From Comamonas sp. KCTC 72670 (GTDB taxonomy: Bacteria; Myxococcota; Myxococcia; Myxococcales; Myxococcaceae), in NCBI GenBank assembly GCA_014656495.1, contig BNCN01000011.1, positions 124,001 through 188,000 on the forward strand: DNA of 64,000 nt, read 5' to 3'. Every line of letters begins with the position of its first letter. Positions within the stretch are counted from its first letter, which is position 1. The translations under genes and the position numbers were made by a program. This document shows positions 17,863 to 25,707 of this stretch, in pieces. The notes below the pieces were generated by a model. That model had not been told where the DNA came from. It saw nothing but the letters and a program-made list of their open reading frames with translations, and did not search any database.

Positions 17863-20800
17863 CAGCGCGCCCCCGGCCACAAGTAGACCATGCCCACGGG
17901 CACCAGGCGGGCAACCCGCACGGCGTAGGTGGCCTTCAAGGATTCAGGCTGTTCAACGAGTTCCCTTCCAAGCGCTGTCAATCGCTGTTCAAGGTGCACC
18001 TTGTCCCTCCTCCATTGGTCCTGCTCCGCCCGGACGTCGAGCTTGAGCTCGAGCTGCGCGCTCAGTGCCTCCTGGATGGCCTCCTGCTGTGTCAGGAGAA
18101 TCTGTGTCAGCGCCTTGGCTTCGGACGCCCCCCGCGCCGCCAGCTTCTTGCGAGCCCCCTGCTCTCTCTCCGAGGCTTGGTCCTCGATGGCGGGCCAAAG
18201 CTTCGAGAAGTCGGACTCGACACCGGCCAGCAGCCGTTTCTGGACGGCCTTGGGTACCGCGGAGAGCGCGGGCGCTTCCGCCAGTGTGGTCTCCAGTTGG
18301 TCGATTGCCTTGCGGTCCGCCTCGTCCGCGAAAGGCTTCAAGTGCCCGCGGCCACCCCCGTCCAGCCACCTTGCTGAAACAGAGACCACCTCGTCATGGA
18401 GCCGCGCGGCCCCCTCGCCAAAGAGCGACAACCGGCCAAAGACGATGACGCGCGCCACTGCGTCGCGTTGAGCCTGAACCACCGTGACACGGCTCAGGTC
18501 GTTCGCGGAGAACCCCTGCGCCAGGAACCGCTGGAGCACCCGCTGGACGAGAGGATGGGACAGGTGCAGGTGGACGAGCTTGCTGGAAACGCCCGGAGGT
18601 GCCTCGAAGACGACGGGAGACAGGGAGCGCTTGCGCCACTCCCACGCGGCCTCGTCGCGCTCCCGGCGCGGACGAATGGAATCCAGGGTCGTGCTCCACG
18701 AAGCGGGAAGCGCGGGGACCTTCCAGGCCTCCAGCGTCCGGCCCTCTTCCGAGATGGTCTCCCGCTCCAACCGTCCCGCGCCGGCCAACTCGAACCCCAC
18801 GTCCAGCGCATCGCGCAGCAGGACGGGATTGAAGTCCATCACCTTGCCGCTGCGCTCACGGAGTTCTCCAATCGCATCCAGTTCCTTGCGCAGGGATTGG
18901 AGCGTGCGCTGGGACTCCAGTTCCCGCTTCGTCACCTCCGTGCGAGTCGAGGTCGCGGCGCGGGAGAGGCGATCCAGCGTGCTCTTCGTGATGCCCGCGG
19001 CGAGCGCATCGTGCATCTGGTCCATCAGCACGGAGCCCAGGCTGCCCAGTTCGCGCGTAATGGTCTCCACCTTGCGCGCGAGGGTGTCGAGCACCGCATC
19101 CTCGGCACGCTGGCCGTAGACGAAGTAGCCACAGCGCACGGTGGACGCGGGTTGCAAGGCACGGTCGATGCGACCATTGCGCTGCTCCATGCGTGAGGGA
19201 TTCCACGGAACGTCGATGTGGAAGAGGTCCGCGCAGTGGCCTTGCAGATTGATGCCTTCGCGCGCGGCGTCGGTCGCGAGGAGGACCCGCACGGGGAACT
19301 CCTCCATCGAGCCGTTGAAGGCGGCCTGAACCTCCGCGCGCTTCACGTCATCGATGCCGCCCGTCAGCGTGAGGATGCGCTCATCCCCCCGGTGGGTCCC
19401 CTCGAAGGCGGCGGTGAGCTGCGCCTTGAGGTAACGGAGCGTGTCGCCATACTCGGTAAAAACGATGACCCGGCGGGGCTTCCACGCGGCGCCTCGGGTG
19501 AGCGGGCATTGGTGCTCGCGAACCCAGTGGAGCAGGGCCCGCAGCTTCGCGTCCCGGGCAGTGCGGTGCCGGGCGCTCAGCTTGAGCATGTCATCCAGGA
19601 GCTTGCGCGCCTGGACACTGGCGGACAGCTCCTGACTGTGCTCGCGGATGGTCTCCGCGAACGACAGCTCGAGTGCGTCGTCCGTCTCGCCGTGCTCCTC
19701 GGACTCAGGAGCCGTGTCGCCGGTGAGCGCTCCGCCGTCGGGCGCCAGCGCCCCCGCGCCGAAGGCCGCCGCGTGGACGGAGAGCGTGCGGTGGAACGCC
19801 TCGATGCTGGAGAGGAGGCGCTTCTGGAGGTTGATAAAGACTAGGCGCCCCTGCTTCGTGCCAGGCGCCATGAGCTCCGTGTAGCGCGCGAGCTTCTGGG
19901 ACAGTTCCAGTTCCGGGGCGGAGGCTTCGCCCAGGTCGACACGCTGCTCGACGGTCTTTCCGTCCGGGGCGAGCCACTCGGCGTGCCAACGTCCCGAGTC
20001 ATGCATCAGTCGCACGCCCACCACGTGCCGCTCAGGGTAGCTTTGTGAACTGCCCAGGGCGCGAAGGTCGCCCTTGAGCCGACGCACCATGACGGGAGCC
20101 AGCTGTGATTCGCGAACGCGGGTGCCCCGCGTGAAGCGCTGTGGGTCCAACATCTCCAACAGCGCGGAGAAGCTGTTGGAGTGGCCGTTGTGGGGCGTCG
20201 CGGAGAGGAAGAGCCGGTGCTCGAAGCGCTCCGCCAGTGAGCGGATGCTGCGAGTGGTCTCGGTGTCGGTGGCGTACCGGCTGGCCGATGCGGGTGCGAC
20301 GACGTGCGCCTCGTCGAGCACCAACAAGGACTTGTGGTGCCCCTTCTCCTCCAGGAGGGTCTTCAGCGGCTCGAAGTACTCGCTGCGCCGCAGCGTCTGG
20401 TACGACACGATGAAGCGTGAGTGCGTGGCCCAGACGGGGACCTGGAAGCCGCGCTCCTGACGGCGGCGGGAGACGAACTCGCTGTTGAAGATTTCGAAGC
20501 GCAGACCGAAGCGCTTCTCCATCTCATCGCGCCATTGGAGCGTCACCGACGCCGGGCAGACGATGAGGACGCGGTCCACGCGCTGGCGGAGGATGAGTTC
20601 CTGCAACACCAGCCCCGCCTCGATGGTCTTTCCTAGACCTACGTCATCGGCGATGAAGAGATTCACCCGAGGCAGCTCAAGCGCCTTCTTGAGGGGCGTG
20701 AGCTGATGATTCATCAAGTGGATGCCCGCGCGGAACGGCGCCTGAAAGAGCCGGGCGTCGGTGGCGGTGACGGAGCTCCACTTGAGCGCGTGCAGATACG

Positions 20801-21092
20801 CGGCGAAGTGACGCGGCTCGTCGAAACGCTCAGGCGTTCCCAATCCACCCTGTTCAGGTCGGACGACCCGAGCGGCGAGCTCACGCTCCCACAAAACCGA
20901 CAGGGGGCGTCCCTGTGCATCATCATCGAGACACGTGAGACGAACGAGGGTGTGTTGCTCCCGTACATCCGAAGGAGCAATGACTTCATTGACCAAATAC
21001 TGACGGTGTCGGACCTGCGCGATATCACCCGCGCACGGCATGGGAGTGATGGGCACGGGAGCAACATCCCGCCACGTGAATGTAGCGGCCAT
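17862..21092 (-). CDS. drmD: DrmD, SNF2-family helicase of class 1 DISARM
   Basis: This 1076-residue SNF2/RapA-like superfamily 2 ATPase has Walker A GLGKT at 152-156 in the context ADDVGLGKTIEAG, the DEAH box at 260-263, SATPHNGH as motif III, and a C-terminal helicase lobe with TDAAREGINLQ and RMEQRNGRIDR. The C-terminal third is rich in coiled-coil-like helices. It is the marker gene of class 1 DISARM and the first gene of the operon. The ATG at 21092 follows GGGGTGG closely. An imperfect palindrome lies just upstream. Confidence 0.95.
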   Translation of the reverse strand: MAATFTWRDVAPVPITPMPCAGDIAQVRHRQYLVNEVIAPSDVREQHTLVRLTCLDDDAQGRPLSVLWERELAARVVRPEQGGLGTPERFDEPRHFAAYLHALKWSSVTATDARLFQAPFRAGIHLMNHQLTPLKKALELPRVNLFIADDVGLGKTIEAGLVLQELILRQRVDRVLIVCPASVTLQWRDEMEKRFGLRFEIFNSEFVSRRRQERGFQVPVWATHSRFIVSYQTLRRSEYFEPLKTLLEEKGHHKSLLVLDEAHVVAPASASRYATDTETTRSIRSLAERFEHRLFLSATPHNGHSNSFSALLEMLDPQRFTRGTRVRESQLAPVMVRRLKGDLRALGSSQSYPERHVVGVRLMHDSGRWHAEWLAPDGKTVEQRVDLGEASAPELELSQKLARYTELMAPGTKQGRLVFINLQKRLLSSIEAFHRTLSVHAAAFGAGALAPDGGALTGDTAPESEEHGETDDALELSFAETIREHSQELSASVQARKLLDDMLKLSARHRTARDAKLRALLHWVREHQCPLTRGAAWKPRRVIVFTEYGDTLRYLKAQLTAAFEGTHRGDERILTLTGGIDDVKRAEVQAAFNGSMEEFPVRVLLATDAAREGINLQGHCADLFHIDVPWNPSRMEQRNGRIDRALQPASTVRCGYFVYGQRAEDAVLDTLARKVETITRELGSLGSVLMDQMHDALAAGITKSTLDRLSRAATSTRTEVTKRELESQRTLQSLRKELDAIGELRERSGKVMDFNPVLLRDALDVGFELAGAGRLERETISEEGRTLEAWKVPALPASWSTTLDSIRPRRERDEAAWEWRKRSLSPVVFEAPPGVSSKLVHLHLSHPLVQRVLQRFLAQGFSANDLSRVTVVQAQRDAVARVIVFGRLSLFGEGAARLHDEVVSVSARWLDGGGRGHLKPFADEADRKAIDQLETTLAEAPALSAVPKAVQKRLLAGVESDFSKLWPAIEDQASEREQGARKKLAARGASEAKALTQILLTQQEAIQEALSAQLELKLDVRAEQDQWRRDKVHLEQRLTALGRELVEQPESLKATYAVRVARLVPVGMVYLWPGAR

Positions 21093-21098
21093 ACCACC

Positions 21099-21116
21099 CC
21101 GGAGTTAACACTTCGG
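21099..21116. promoter_or_regulatory. Imperfect palindrome before drmD, candidate operator
   Basis: CCGGAGT-TAAC-ACTTCGG has seven-base arms with one mismatch and a four-base centre. It begins seven bases upstream of the drmD ATG and overlaps the presumed ribosome binding site. The position suits a repressor site or a translational hairpin. The idea rests on symmetry and position only. Confidence 0.35.
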
Positions 21117-21157
21117 AGGTATGCAACAGCCTCATCAAGCCGAATAGGCTGAGGGCG

Positions 21158-21167
21158 CCGGTACGTT
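21158..21167 (+). repeat. 10-base direct repeat, left copy (right copy 21904-21913)
   Basis: CCGGTACGTT occurs here and again at 21904-21913, on either side of the HNH-zinc knuckle gene and about 750 bases apart. It could be a duplication left by insertion, a shared protein-binding site, or chance. Confidence 0.3.
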
Positions 21168-21392
21168 TATCCGCTCAGCGCAGAATCCATTGCAGGCATC
21201 GGGTCATATCGGTCTCATCGAGGGAAAGGCATTCTCGTTGGATGCTGCTCGAAACCGCCCCGACGCGAGGTCCCAGTCACCGCACTCGCCAAGGTCTGCA
21301 GGCTCGCCGAAGTGCGACACCAAGGGCGCCGACTTGCCGGGACGAGGAACCTGGAGTGATCTCGCACCCGAGCCTCGAACGGTGGGGAAACG

Positions 21393-21791
21393 ATGGCAGG
21401 GAAGCTGAAGACACGGGTCAACTCCAGCGGCTACAAACAGTTCTGGGACAAGGACGAGCAGCGTTGGGTCTTCACGCACCGCCGGGTCGCCGAGAAGAAG
21501 ATCGGGCGCGAACCCGTTCCCGGCGAGGAGGTCCACCACATCAACGGTGACAAGACAGACAATCGCCGCCAGAACCTCGTTGTCCTCAAGGACAGCGTCC
21601 ACGACCGAGTGCACCAAGAAGATCCCGATGCCTGCTTCCGCTGCGGCAGGTCCGGCCACTGGGCTGAGGACTGCTACGCGGCGACGGACTTCGAGGGAGA
21701 CGACATCGACGAGGAAGACGACATCGATGATGAGGACGAGGACTGGGACGACGAGGACTGGGACGATGAGGACGAGGATGACGACTACTGA
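21393..21791 (+). CDS. HNH nuclease-like protein with a CCHC zinc knuckle and acidic tail
   Basis: This 132-residue protein has three parts. Residues 1-70 match the HNH_3-type homing/phage nuclease fold, with the core HHINGDKTDNRRQNL that supplies the metal-binding and catalytic histidines and asparagines. Residues about 84-97 read CFRCGRSGHWAEDC, an exact C-x2-C-x4-H-x4-C zinc knuckle as in retroviral nucleocapsid proteins; this binds single-stranded nucleic acid and is rare in bacteria. The last 35 residues are almost all Asp/Glu with a few Trp and Tyr. It is divergent from drmD across 300 bases, so it may be a DISARM accessory or an independent mobile gene. The start follows GGTGGGGAAA. 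Confidence 0.85.
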   Translation: MAGKLKTRVNSSGYKQFWDKDEQRWVFTHRRVAEKKIGREPVPGEEVHHINGDKTDNRRQNLVVLKDSVHDRVHQEDPDACFRCGRSGHWAEDCYAATDFEGDDIDEEDDIDDEDEDWDDEDWDDEDEDDDY

Positions 21792-21903
21792 TCGCCATCG
21801 CCCCCTCGGGCCCTGGTAGTACCGGGGTACATGTCCCATGTCGGCAGGCGGTTCTTGGCCAGCATCCCTACGTGATCGAACCTGAAACAAGTGAACGACC
21901 TCA

Positions 21904-21929
21904 CCGGTACGTTGGGCCAACGCCGGTAC
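21904..21929. repeat. Right copy of the 10-base repeat, with a palindrome
   Basis: CCGGTACGTT at 21904-21913 runs into the perfect palindrome CGTTGG-G-CCAACG (21910-21922), followed by another CCGGTAC (21923-21929). The composite site lies between the HNH gene and the ssrA terminator. It could be a protein-binding or recombination site; its function is unknown. Confidence 0.3.
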
Positions 21930-22016
21930 CTGTCTGCCCCCTGGCAACCCGCTGCACAGGGGCAGTGGGGGCCAGATTCACTGGTGGCTGCGACCGGGCG
22001 GCCGCTGGCTTCTGGG

Positions 22017-22054
22017 AAAAAGAAAGCCCCGGCTCGCCTGATGGCGGCCGGGGC
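22017..22054 (-). terminator. Rho-independent terminator of ssrA
   Basis: On the minus strand GCCCCGGC pairs with GCCGGGGC (plus positions 47-54 and 26-33 of 22000), extended by GGCG/CGCC around a four-base loop. It is followed by a T-rich tract seen as AAAAAGAAAG on the plus strand. It begins 15 bases after the tmRNA 3' end. Confidence 0.85.
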
Positions 22055-22068
22055 CTTGCTACATCCAG

Positions 22069-22431
22069 TGGAGGCGGAGGGAATCGAACCCTCGTCCGAA
22101 AGCCGTCCGCTCTTCGACCCTACGTGCGTAGTCCGCGATTTGCTACGTCCCTGAGGCTCCCACGGACGGGATACCCAGAGCCGGTCCTGGAAAGGTCTCG
22201 CCACCTCGGGTCCAGGCGCCCTCGGAAGCCAGCCTGCATTATGACGGTCCATCCCAACCCCACAGGCCGAGGGCGGGGGGACCGCGCACTATGGGCTGTT
22301 TTTAGGCAGCCAGCGCGAGCTCAACGTTGTCGTTGGCTTTTGTGTCTTTGCCGGGTGGGATTTACGAGCTACCAGACAAGCTCGGCACGCGTCTCGAACT
22401 TCATTGCCCCCGTCGAAGCCAGGTCGCCCCC
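22069..22431 (-). ncRNA. ssrA: Transfer-messenger RNA (tmRNA, SsrA)
   Basis: The 363-base gene has the two ends of a tmRNA. The 5' end GGGGGCG is followed by GACCTGGCTTCGACGG, and the 3' end GGTTCGATTCCC is followed by CGCCTCC-A. The two ends pair as a seven-base acceptor stem with one G-U pair, and the TPsiC arm is intact. CCA is not encoded. tmRNA rescues ribosomes stalled on broken mRNA and adds a degradation tag; here the reading frame gives ANDNVELALAA. A strong terminator follows. The protein partners smpB and sspB are found near 59 kb in the same window. Confidence 0.96.
22302..22337 (-). other. tmRNA tag-peptide reading frame, ANDNVELALAA
   Basis: The resume codon GCC (22337-22335) starts eleven codons ending in TAA (22304-22302). 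With the alanine carried by tmRNA itself, the appended tag would be AANDNVELALAA. It ends in LALAA, like the ClpX-recognised ends of other tags, and begins AAND like the SspB-binding part of the E. coli tag. Confidence 0.92.
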
Positions 22432-22650
22432 GATTGGTTCACTGCACGTCACACGGCCCCTGACGGCGCCGCGTCTTCCCCACATTAACCGCTGACGGGG
22501 GCGCGTCAATCCTCCTGATGGTTCGTGGACGCACCTGGGCGCAGGAACGTGGACACTCGGCCCACAAGCCCCTCCCCCACCGAGCCAGCCGTCGTAGGGT
22601 CGCCTCCCCGCCGGGTCCCCGCCTTTCCCGCCCGGCCACGAGGCACCTGA

Positions 22651-24012
22651 ATGAGACGACTGCTCCCCCTCCTGCTGCTCCTGTGGGGCTCCGCCCTCCC
22701 GGCCGCCGCCGCGTCGATTCCAGCGTCGGACGCCTTCCCGTACGCCCTCACCACGGACACCCTGCCCAACGGGCTCACCGTGGTCCGCGTGCCCTACCCG
22801 TCCAGCGGCATCATCGCCTACGTCACCGTGGTCCGCGTCGGCTCGCGCAACGAGGTGGAGCCCGGCAAGACGGGCTTCGCCCACTTCTTCGAGCACATGA
22901 TGTTCAAGGGCACGAAGACGCACCCGGAGGGCGAGCGCGAGCGCATCCTCGGCAGCTTCGGCTTCGACGACAACGCCTTCACCACCGACGACATCACCCT
23001 CTACTACTCCTACGGCCCCACCGCCGGCCTGCCCCAGCTCATCGAAATCGAGGCCGACCGGTTCCAGAACCTGGAGTACAGCGAGCCGGCCTTCCAGACG
23101 GAGGCGCTCGCCGTGCTCGGCGAGTACCACAAGAACGCCGCCGCCCCCTTCCTCAAGATGGAGGAGGAGCTCAACGCCGCGGCCTTCACCCGCCACACGT
23201 ACCAACACACCACCCTGGGCTTCTACAAGGACATCCAGGCGATGCCCCAGGCCTATGAATACAGCCGCACCTTCTTCGAGCGCTGGTACACGCCCGACAA
23301 CACCCTGCTCTTCATCATCGGCGACTTCGACGACGCCAAGACGATGGAGCTCGTGCGCAAGCACTACGGCCCCTGGGACCGCAAGGCCGCCCAGGTCTCC
23401 GTCCCCGCCGAGCCGCCCCAGAAGGGCCCTCGCACCGCGCACATCGACTGGCCCCAGCCCACGCAGCCCCGGCAGGTGATTGCCTGGCGCACGCCCAGCG
23501 CCGGCACCAGCCCCGCCGACGCCGCCATCCAGACGCTCCTCGTGGACTACCTCGCCGGCTCCACCAGCCCCGCGTACAAGACGCTGGTCCTGGACAAGCA
23601 GCTCGTCGAGTCCATTGGCAGCGACTACTCCGAGCACCGCGACCCGCACCTCTTCTCCCTCACCGCCACCCTCAAGGACGAGCGCCACCGCGACACCGTC
23701 CGCAAGACGCTGCTCCAGGAGGTCAGCCGGCTCGCCGCCGGTCGCGTGGACGCCGCGCGCCTCAAGGCCATCCAGGACCACGCCCGCTACGGCGCGCTCA
23801 TGGCCCTGGAGACGCCTCGCGACGTGGGCATCCAGCTCGGCTGGTACGCCGGCGTCACCGGCGCGCCCGATGGCTTCCAGCGCCACCTGCAGAGCCTGCC
23901 CAAGGTGACGCCCGCGCAGCTCTCCGACTTCGCCAAGCGCTACCTCACCGCCAACAAGTTCATCCTGCTCAGCCTCACCCCGAAGACGGCCGCCCCCGGA
24001 GGGACGAAGTGA
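22651..24012 (+). CDS. M16-family zinc metallopeptidase (catalytic subunit)
   Basis: This 453-residue processing peptidase-like protein has an N-terminal signal sequence (RRLLPLLLLLWGSA, then AAAAS), so it is exported to the periplasm. The inverted zinc motif HxxEH is present as HFFEH (His78, Glu81, His82), with the distal glutamate likely in LGEYHKN about 76 residues on. M16 subunits form a clamshell; active ones pair with inactive ones. The next gene, overlapping by one base in TGATG, encodes such a partner. The substrate is unknown, probably small peptides or misfolded exported proteins. Confidence 0.92.
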   Translation: MRRLLPLLLLLWGSALPAAAASIPASDAFPYALTTDTLPNGLTVVRVPYPSSGIIAYVTVVRVGSRNEVEPGKTGFAHFFEHMMFKGTKTHPEGERERILGSFGFDDNAFTTDDITLYYSYGPTAGLPQLIEIEADRFQNLEYSEPAFQTEALAVLGEYHKNAAAPFLKMEEELNAAAFTRHTYQHTTLGFYKDIQAMPQAYEYSRTFFERWYTPDNTLLFIIGDFDDAKTMELVRKHYGPWDRKAAQVSVPAEPPQKGPRTAHIDWPQPTQPRQVIAWRTPSAGTSPADAAIQTLLVDYLAGSTSPAYKTLVLDKQLVESIGSDYSEHRDPHLFSLTATLKDERHRDTVRKTLLQEVSRLAAGRVDAARLKAIQDHARYGALMALETPRDVGIQLGWYAGVTGAPDGFQRHLQSLPKVTPAQLSDFAKRYLTANKFILLSLTPKTAAPGGTK

Positions 24013-25628
24013 TGAAGACCCGCGCGCTCATGTCGCTCACCGCCCTGCTGGGGCTCGCCGGCTGCGCCACCACGCCCACCGCGCCGCCTCCCGACGAGAA
24101 CGCCCCGCCCCCCGCGGTGCCCGCCCAGGCCGCGCCCCCTCAGACGGCCGCGCTCCCCGAGCGCCCCGAGTCCGTGCCCGCCAAGCCCCTGGGCCAGCCC
24201 GAGCCGCTCCAGACAGTGGTCCTCGCCCGGCCGGACACGCCCATCGTCTCCTTCCGGCTCGTCTTCCACACCGGCTCCGTGGATGACCCGAAGGGCAAGG
24301 AGGGCCTCACCGCCCTCACCGCCCAGCTCATGGCGGAGGGCGGCACGCAGAAGCTCTCGGCCTCGCAGCTCCTGGAGGCCCTCTACCCCATGGCCGCCGA
24401 GCTGGACGTCTTCGTGGACAAGGAGTTCACGACGTTCTCCGGCCGCGTCCACAAGGACTTCCTGGCGCGCTTCCAGGACCTCTTCACCGACGTGCTCCTG
24501 GCCCCGCGCCTGGACTCGGCCGAGCTGGAGCGCCTGCGCGCCAACGCCATCAGCGACGTGGAGAACGGCCTGCGCAGCGCCAACGACGAGGCGCTCGGCA
24601 AGGCGGCGCTGGAGGCCCTCATCTACGAAGGCCACCCCTACGCGCACTTCACCGGCGGCACCGTGCAGGGCTTGAAGGCGATTACGCTGGACGACGTGAA
24701 GGGCCATGCCCAGCGCGTCTTCACCCAGGACCGGCTGGTGGTGGGCCTGGCGGGCGCGGTGGACGACGCGCTCACGCAGTCGCTCACCTCGCGCCTGTCC
24801 GCGCTGCCCTCCACGGGCGCGCCCCGGGTGAAGCTGCCCGCCGTGCCGACGACGGCCGGCCGCACCGTCATCATCCAGAAGCCCACGCTCTCCACCGCCG
24901 TCAGCATGGGCTTCGTCAATCCCATCCGCCGAGGCGACCCGGACTTCTTCCCCGTGGCCCTGGCGATGGCGAACCTGGGCGAGCACCGTCAGTTCATCGG
25001 CGTGCTGTTCAACGAGCTGCGTGAGAAGCGCGGCCTCAACTACGGCGACTACGCCTACGCCGAGCACTTCATCGAGGCGCCCGGCTCCACGTACAACCGC
25101 ACCAACATCGCGCGCACCCAGCAGGACTTGACGCTGTGGCTGCGCCCCGTGGTGCCCGCCAACGGCGTGTTCGCCACGCGCGGCGCCGTGTTCTTCCTGA
25201 GCCAGATGGTGACGGAGGGAATCTCCCAGGAGCGGCTCGACCTGATGCGCGGCTACCTGCAGGGCTACACGCGCCTGTGGGAGCAGACCGACCAGCGGCG
25301 GCTGGGCTACGCCATCGACGGCCTCTTCTACGGCACGCCCAACTTCCTGGAGCAGTACCGCCAGGCCATGACGGAGATGACGCCGCAGTCCGTGCAGGAC
25401 GCGCTGCGCCGCCATGTGCAGCCCGACGCGCTCAACTTCGCCTTCGTCACCGAGGACGCGGAGGGGCTCGCCAAGACGCTGCGCTCCGGTGAACCGACGC
25501 CCATCACCTACGCGTCTCCCAAGTCGGCGGAGCTTCTGGAACAGGACAAAGCCATCTCCAGCGCCAAGCTCCCGCTGCGTCCGGAGGGCCTCCAAATCCT
25601 GCCCGCGCAGCAGTTCATGGAGAAATAA
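24012..25628 (+). CDS. M16-family peptidase-like lipoprotein (non-catalytic subunit)
   Basis: This 538-residue protein has a lipoprotein signal (ALLGLAGC, Cys about residue 18) and a Pro/Ala-rich linker up to residue 60. Two M16-like domains follow. The zinc motif position reads LTALTAQLMAEGG, so HxxEH is lost, while the C-terminal R-Y-like segment (NELREKRGLNYGDYAY) is kept. It is therefore the structural partner of the upstream catalytic subunit. The ATG at 24012 overlaps the previous stop, and a GTG directly before it is also in frame. The lipid anchor would hold the heterodimer at a membrane. Confidence 0.9.
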   Translation: MKTRALMSLTALLGLAGCATTPTAPPPDENAPPPAVPAQAAPPQTAALPERPESVPAKPLGQPEPLQTVVLARPDTPIVSFRLVFHTGSVDDPKGKEGLTALTAQLMAEGGTQKLSASQLLEALYPMAAELDVFVDKEFTTFSGRVHKDFLARFQDLFTDVLLAPRLDSAELERLRANAISDVENGLRSANDEALGKAALEALIYEGHPYAHFTGGTVQGLKAITLDDVKGHAQRVFTQDRLVVGLAGAVDDALTQSLTSRLSALPSTGAPRVKLPAVPTTAGRTVIIQKPTLSTAVSMGFVNPIRRGDPDFFPVALAMANLGEHRQFIGVLFNELREKRGLNYGDYAYAEHFIEAPGSTYNRTNIARTQQDLTLWLRPVVPANGVFATRGAVFFLSQMVTEGISQERLDLMRGYLQGYTRLWEQTDQRRLGYAIDGLFYGTPNFLEQYRQAMTEMTPQSVQDALRRHVQPDALNFAFVTEDAEGLAKTLRSGEPTPITYASPKSAELLEQDKAISSAKLPLRPEGLQILPAQQFMEK

Positions 25629-25650
25629 CACACGGCTGTAATCAGCAATG

Positions 25651-25683
25651 CCGAGGGGTGGGTCATTTCCTTCCACCCCTCGG
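25651..25683 (+). terminator. Perfect 11-base hairpin after the M16 operon
   Basis: CCGAGGGGTGG (25651-25661) pairs with CCACCCCTCGG (25673-25683) around an 11-base loop. No T-run follows. It lies between the M16 pair and the OmpA-like gene and probably ends or stabilises the first transcript. Confidence 0.6.
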
Positions 25684-25707
25684 AGCCGGATGGTAAGAGC
25701 CTGAAAC

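Larger units (their letters stand above)
21093..21392. other. Divergent control region between DISARM and the HNH gene
   Basis: These 300 bases separate the divergent drmD and HNH-zinc knuckle genes. They are less GC-rich than the flanks and show no gene. They carry the palindrome near drmD and one copy of a 10-base repeat whose second copy lies beyond the HNH gene. Promoters for both directions are expected here, but no clear -10/-35 pair could be assigned. Confidence 0.5.

Noticed and set aside
22069-22120. tRNA gene suggested by the TPsiC-arm sequence
   Set aside because: No D or anticodon arm lies at tRNA distance; the matching 5' partner is 340 bases away, as in tmRNA.
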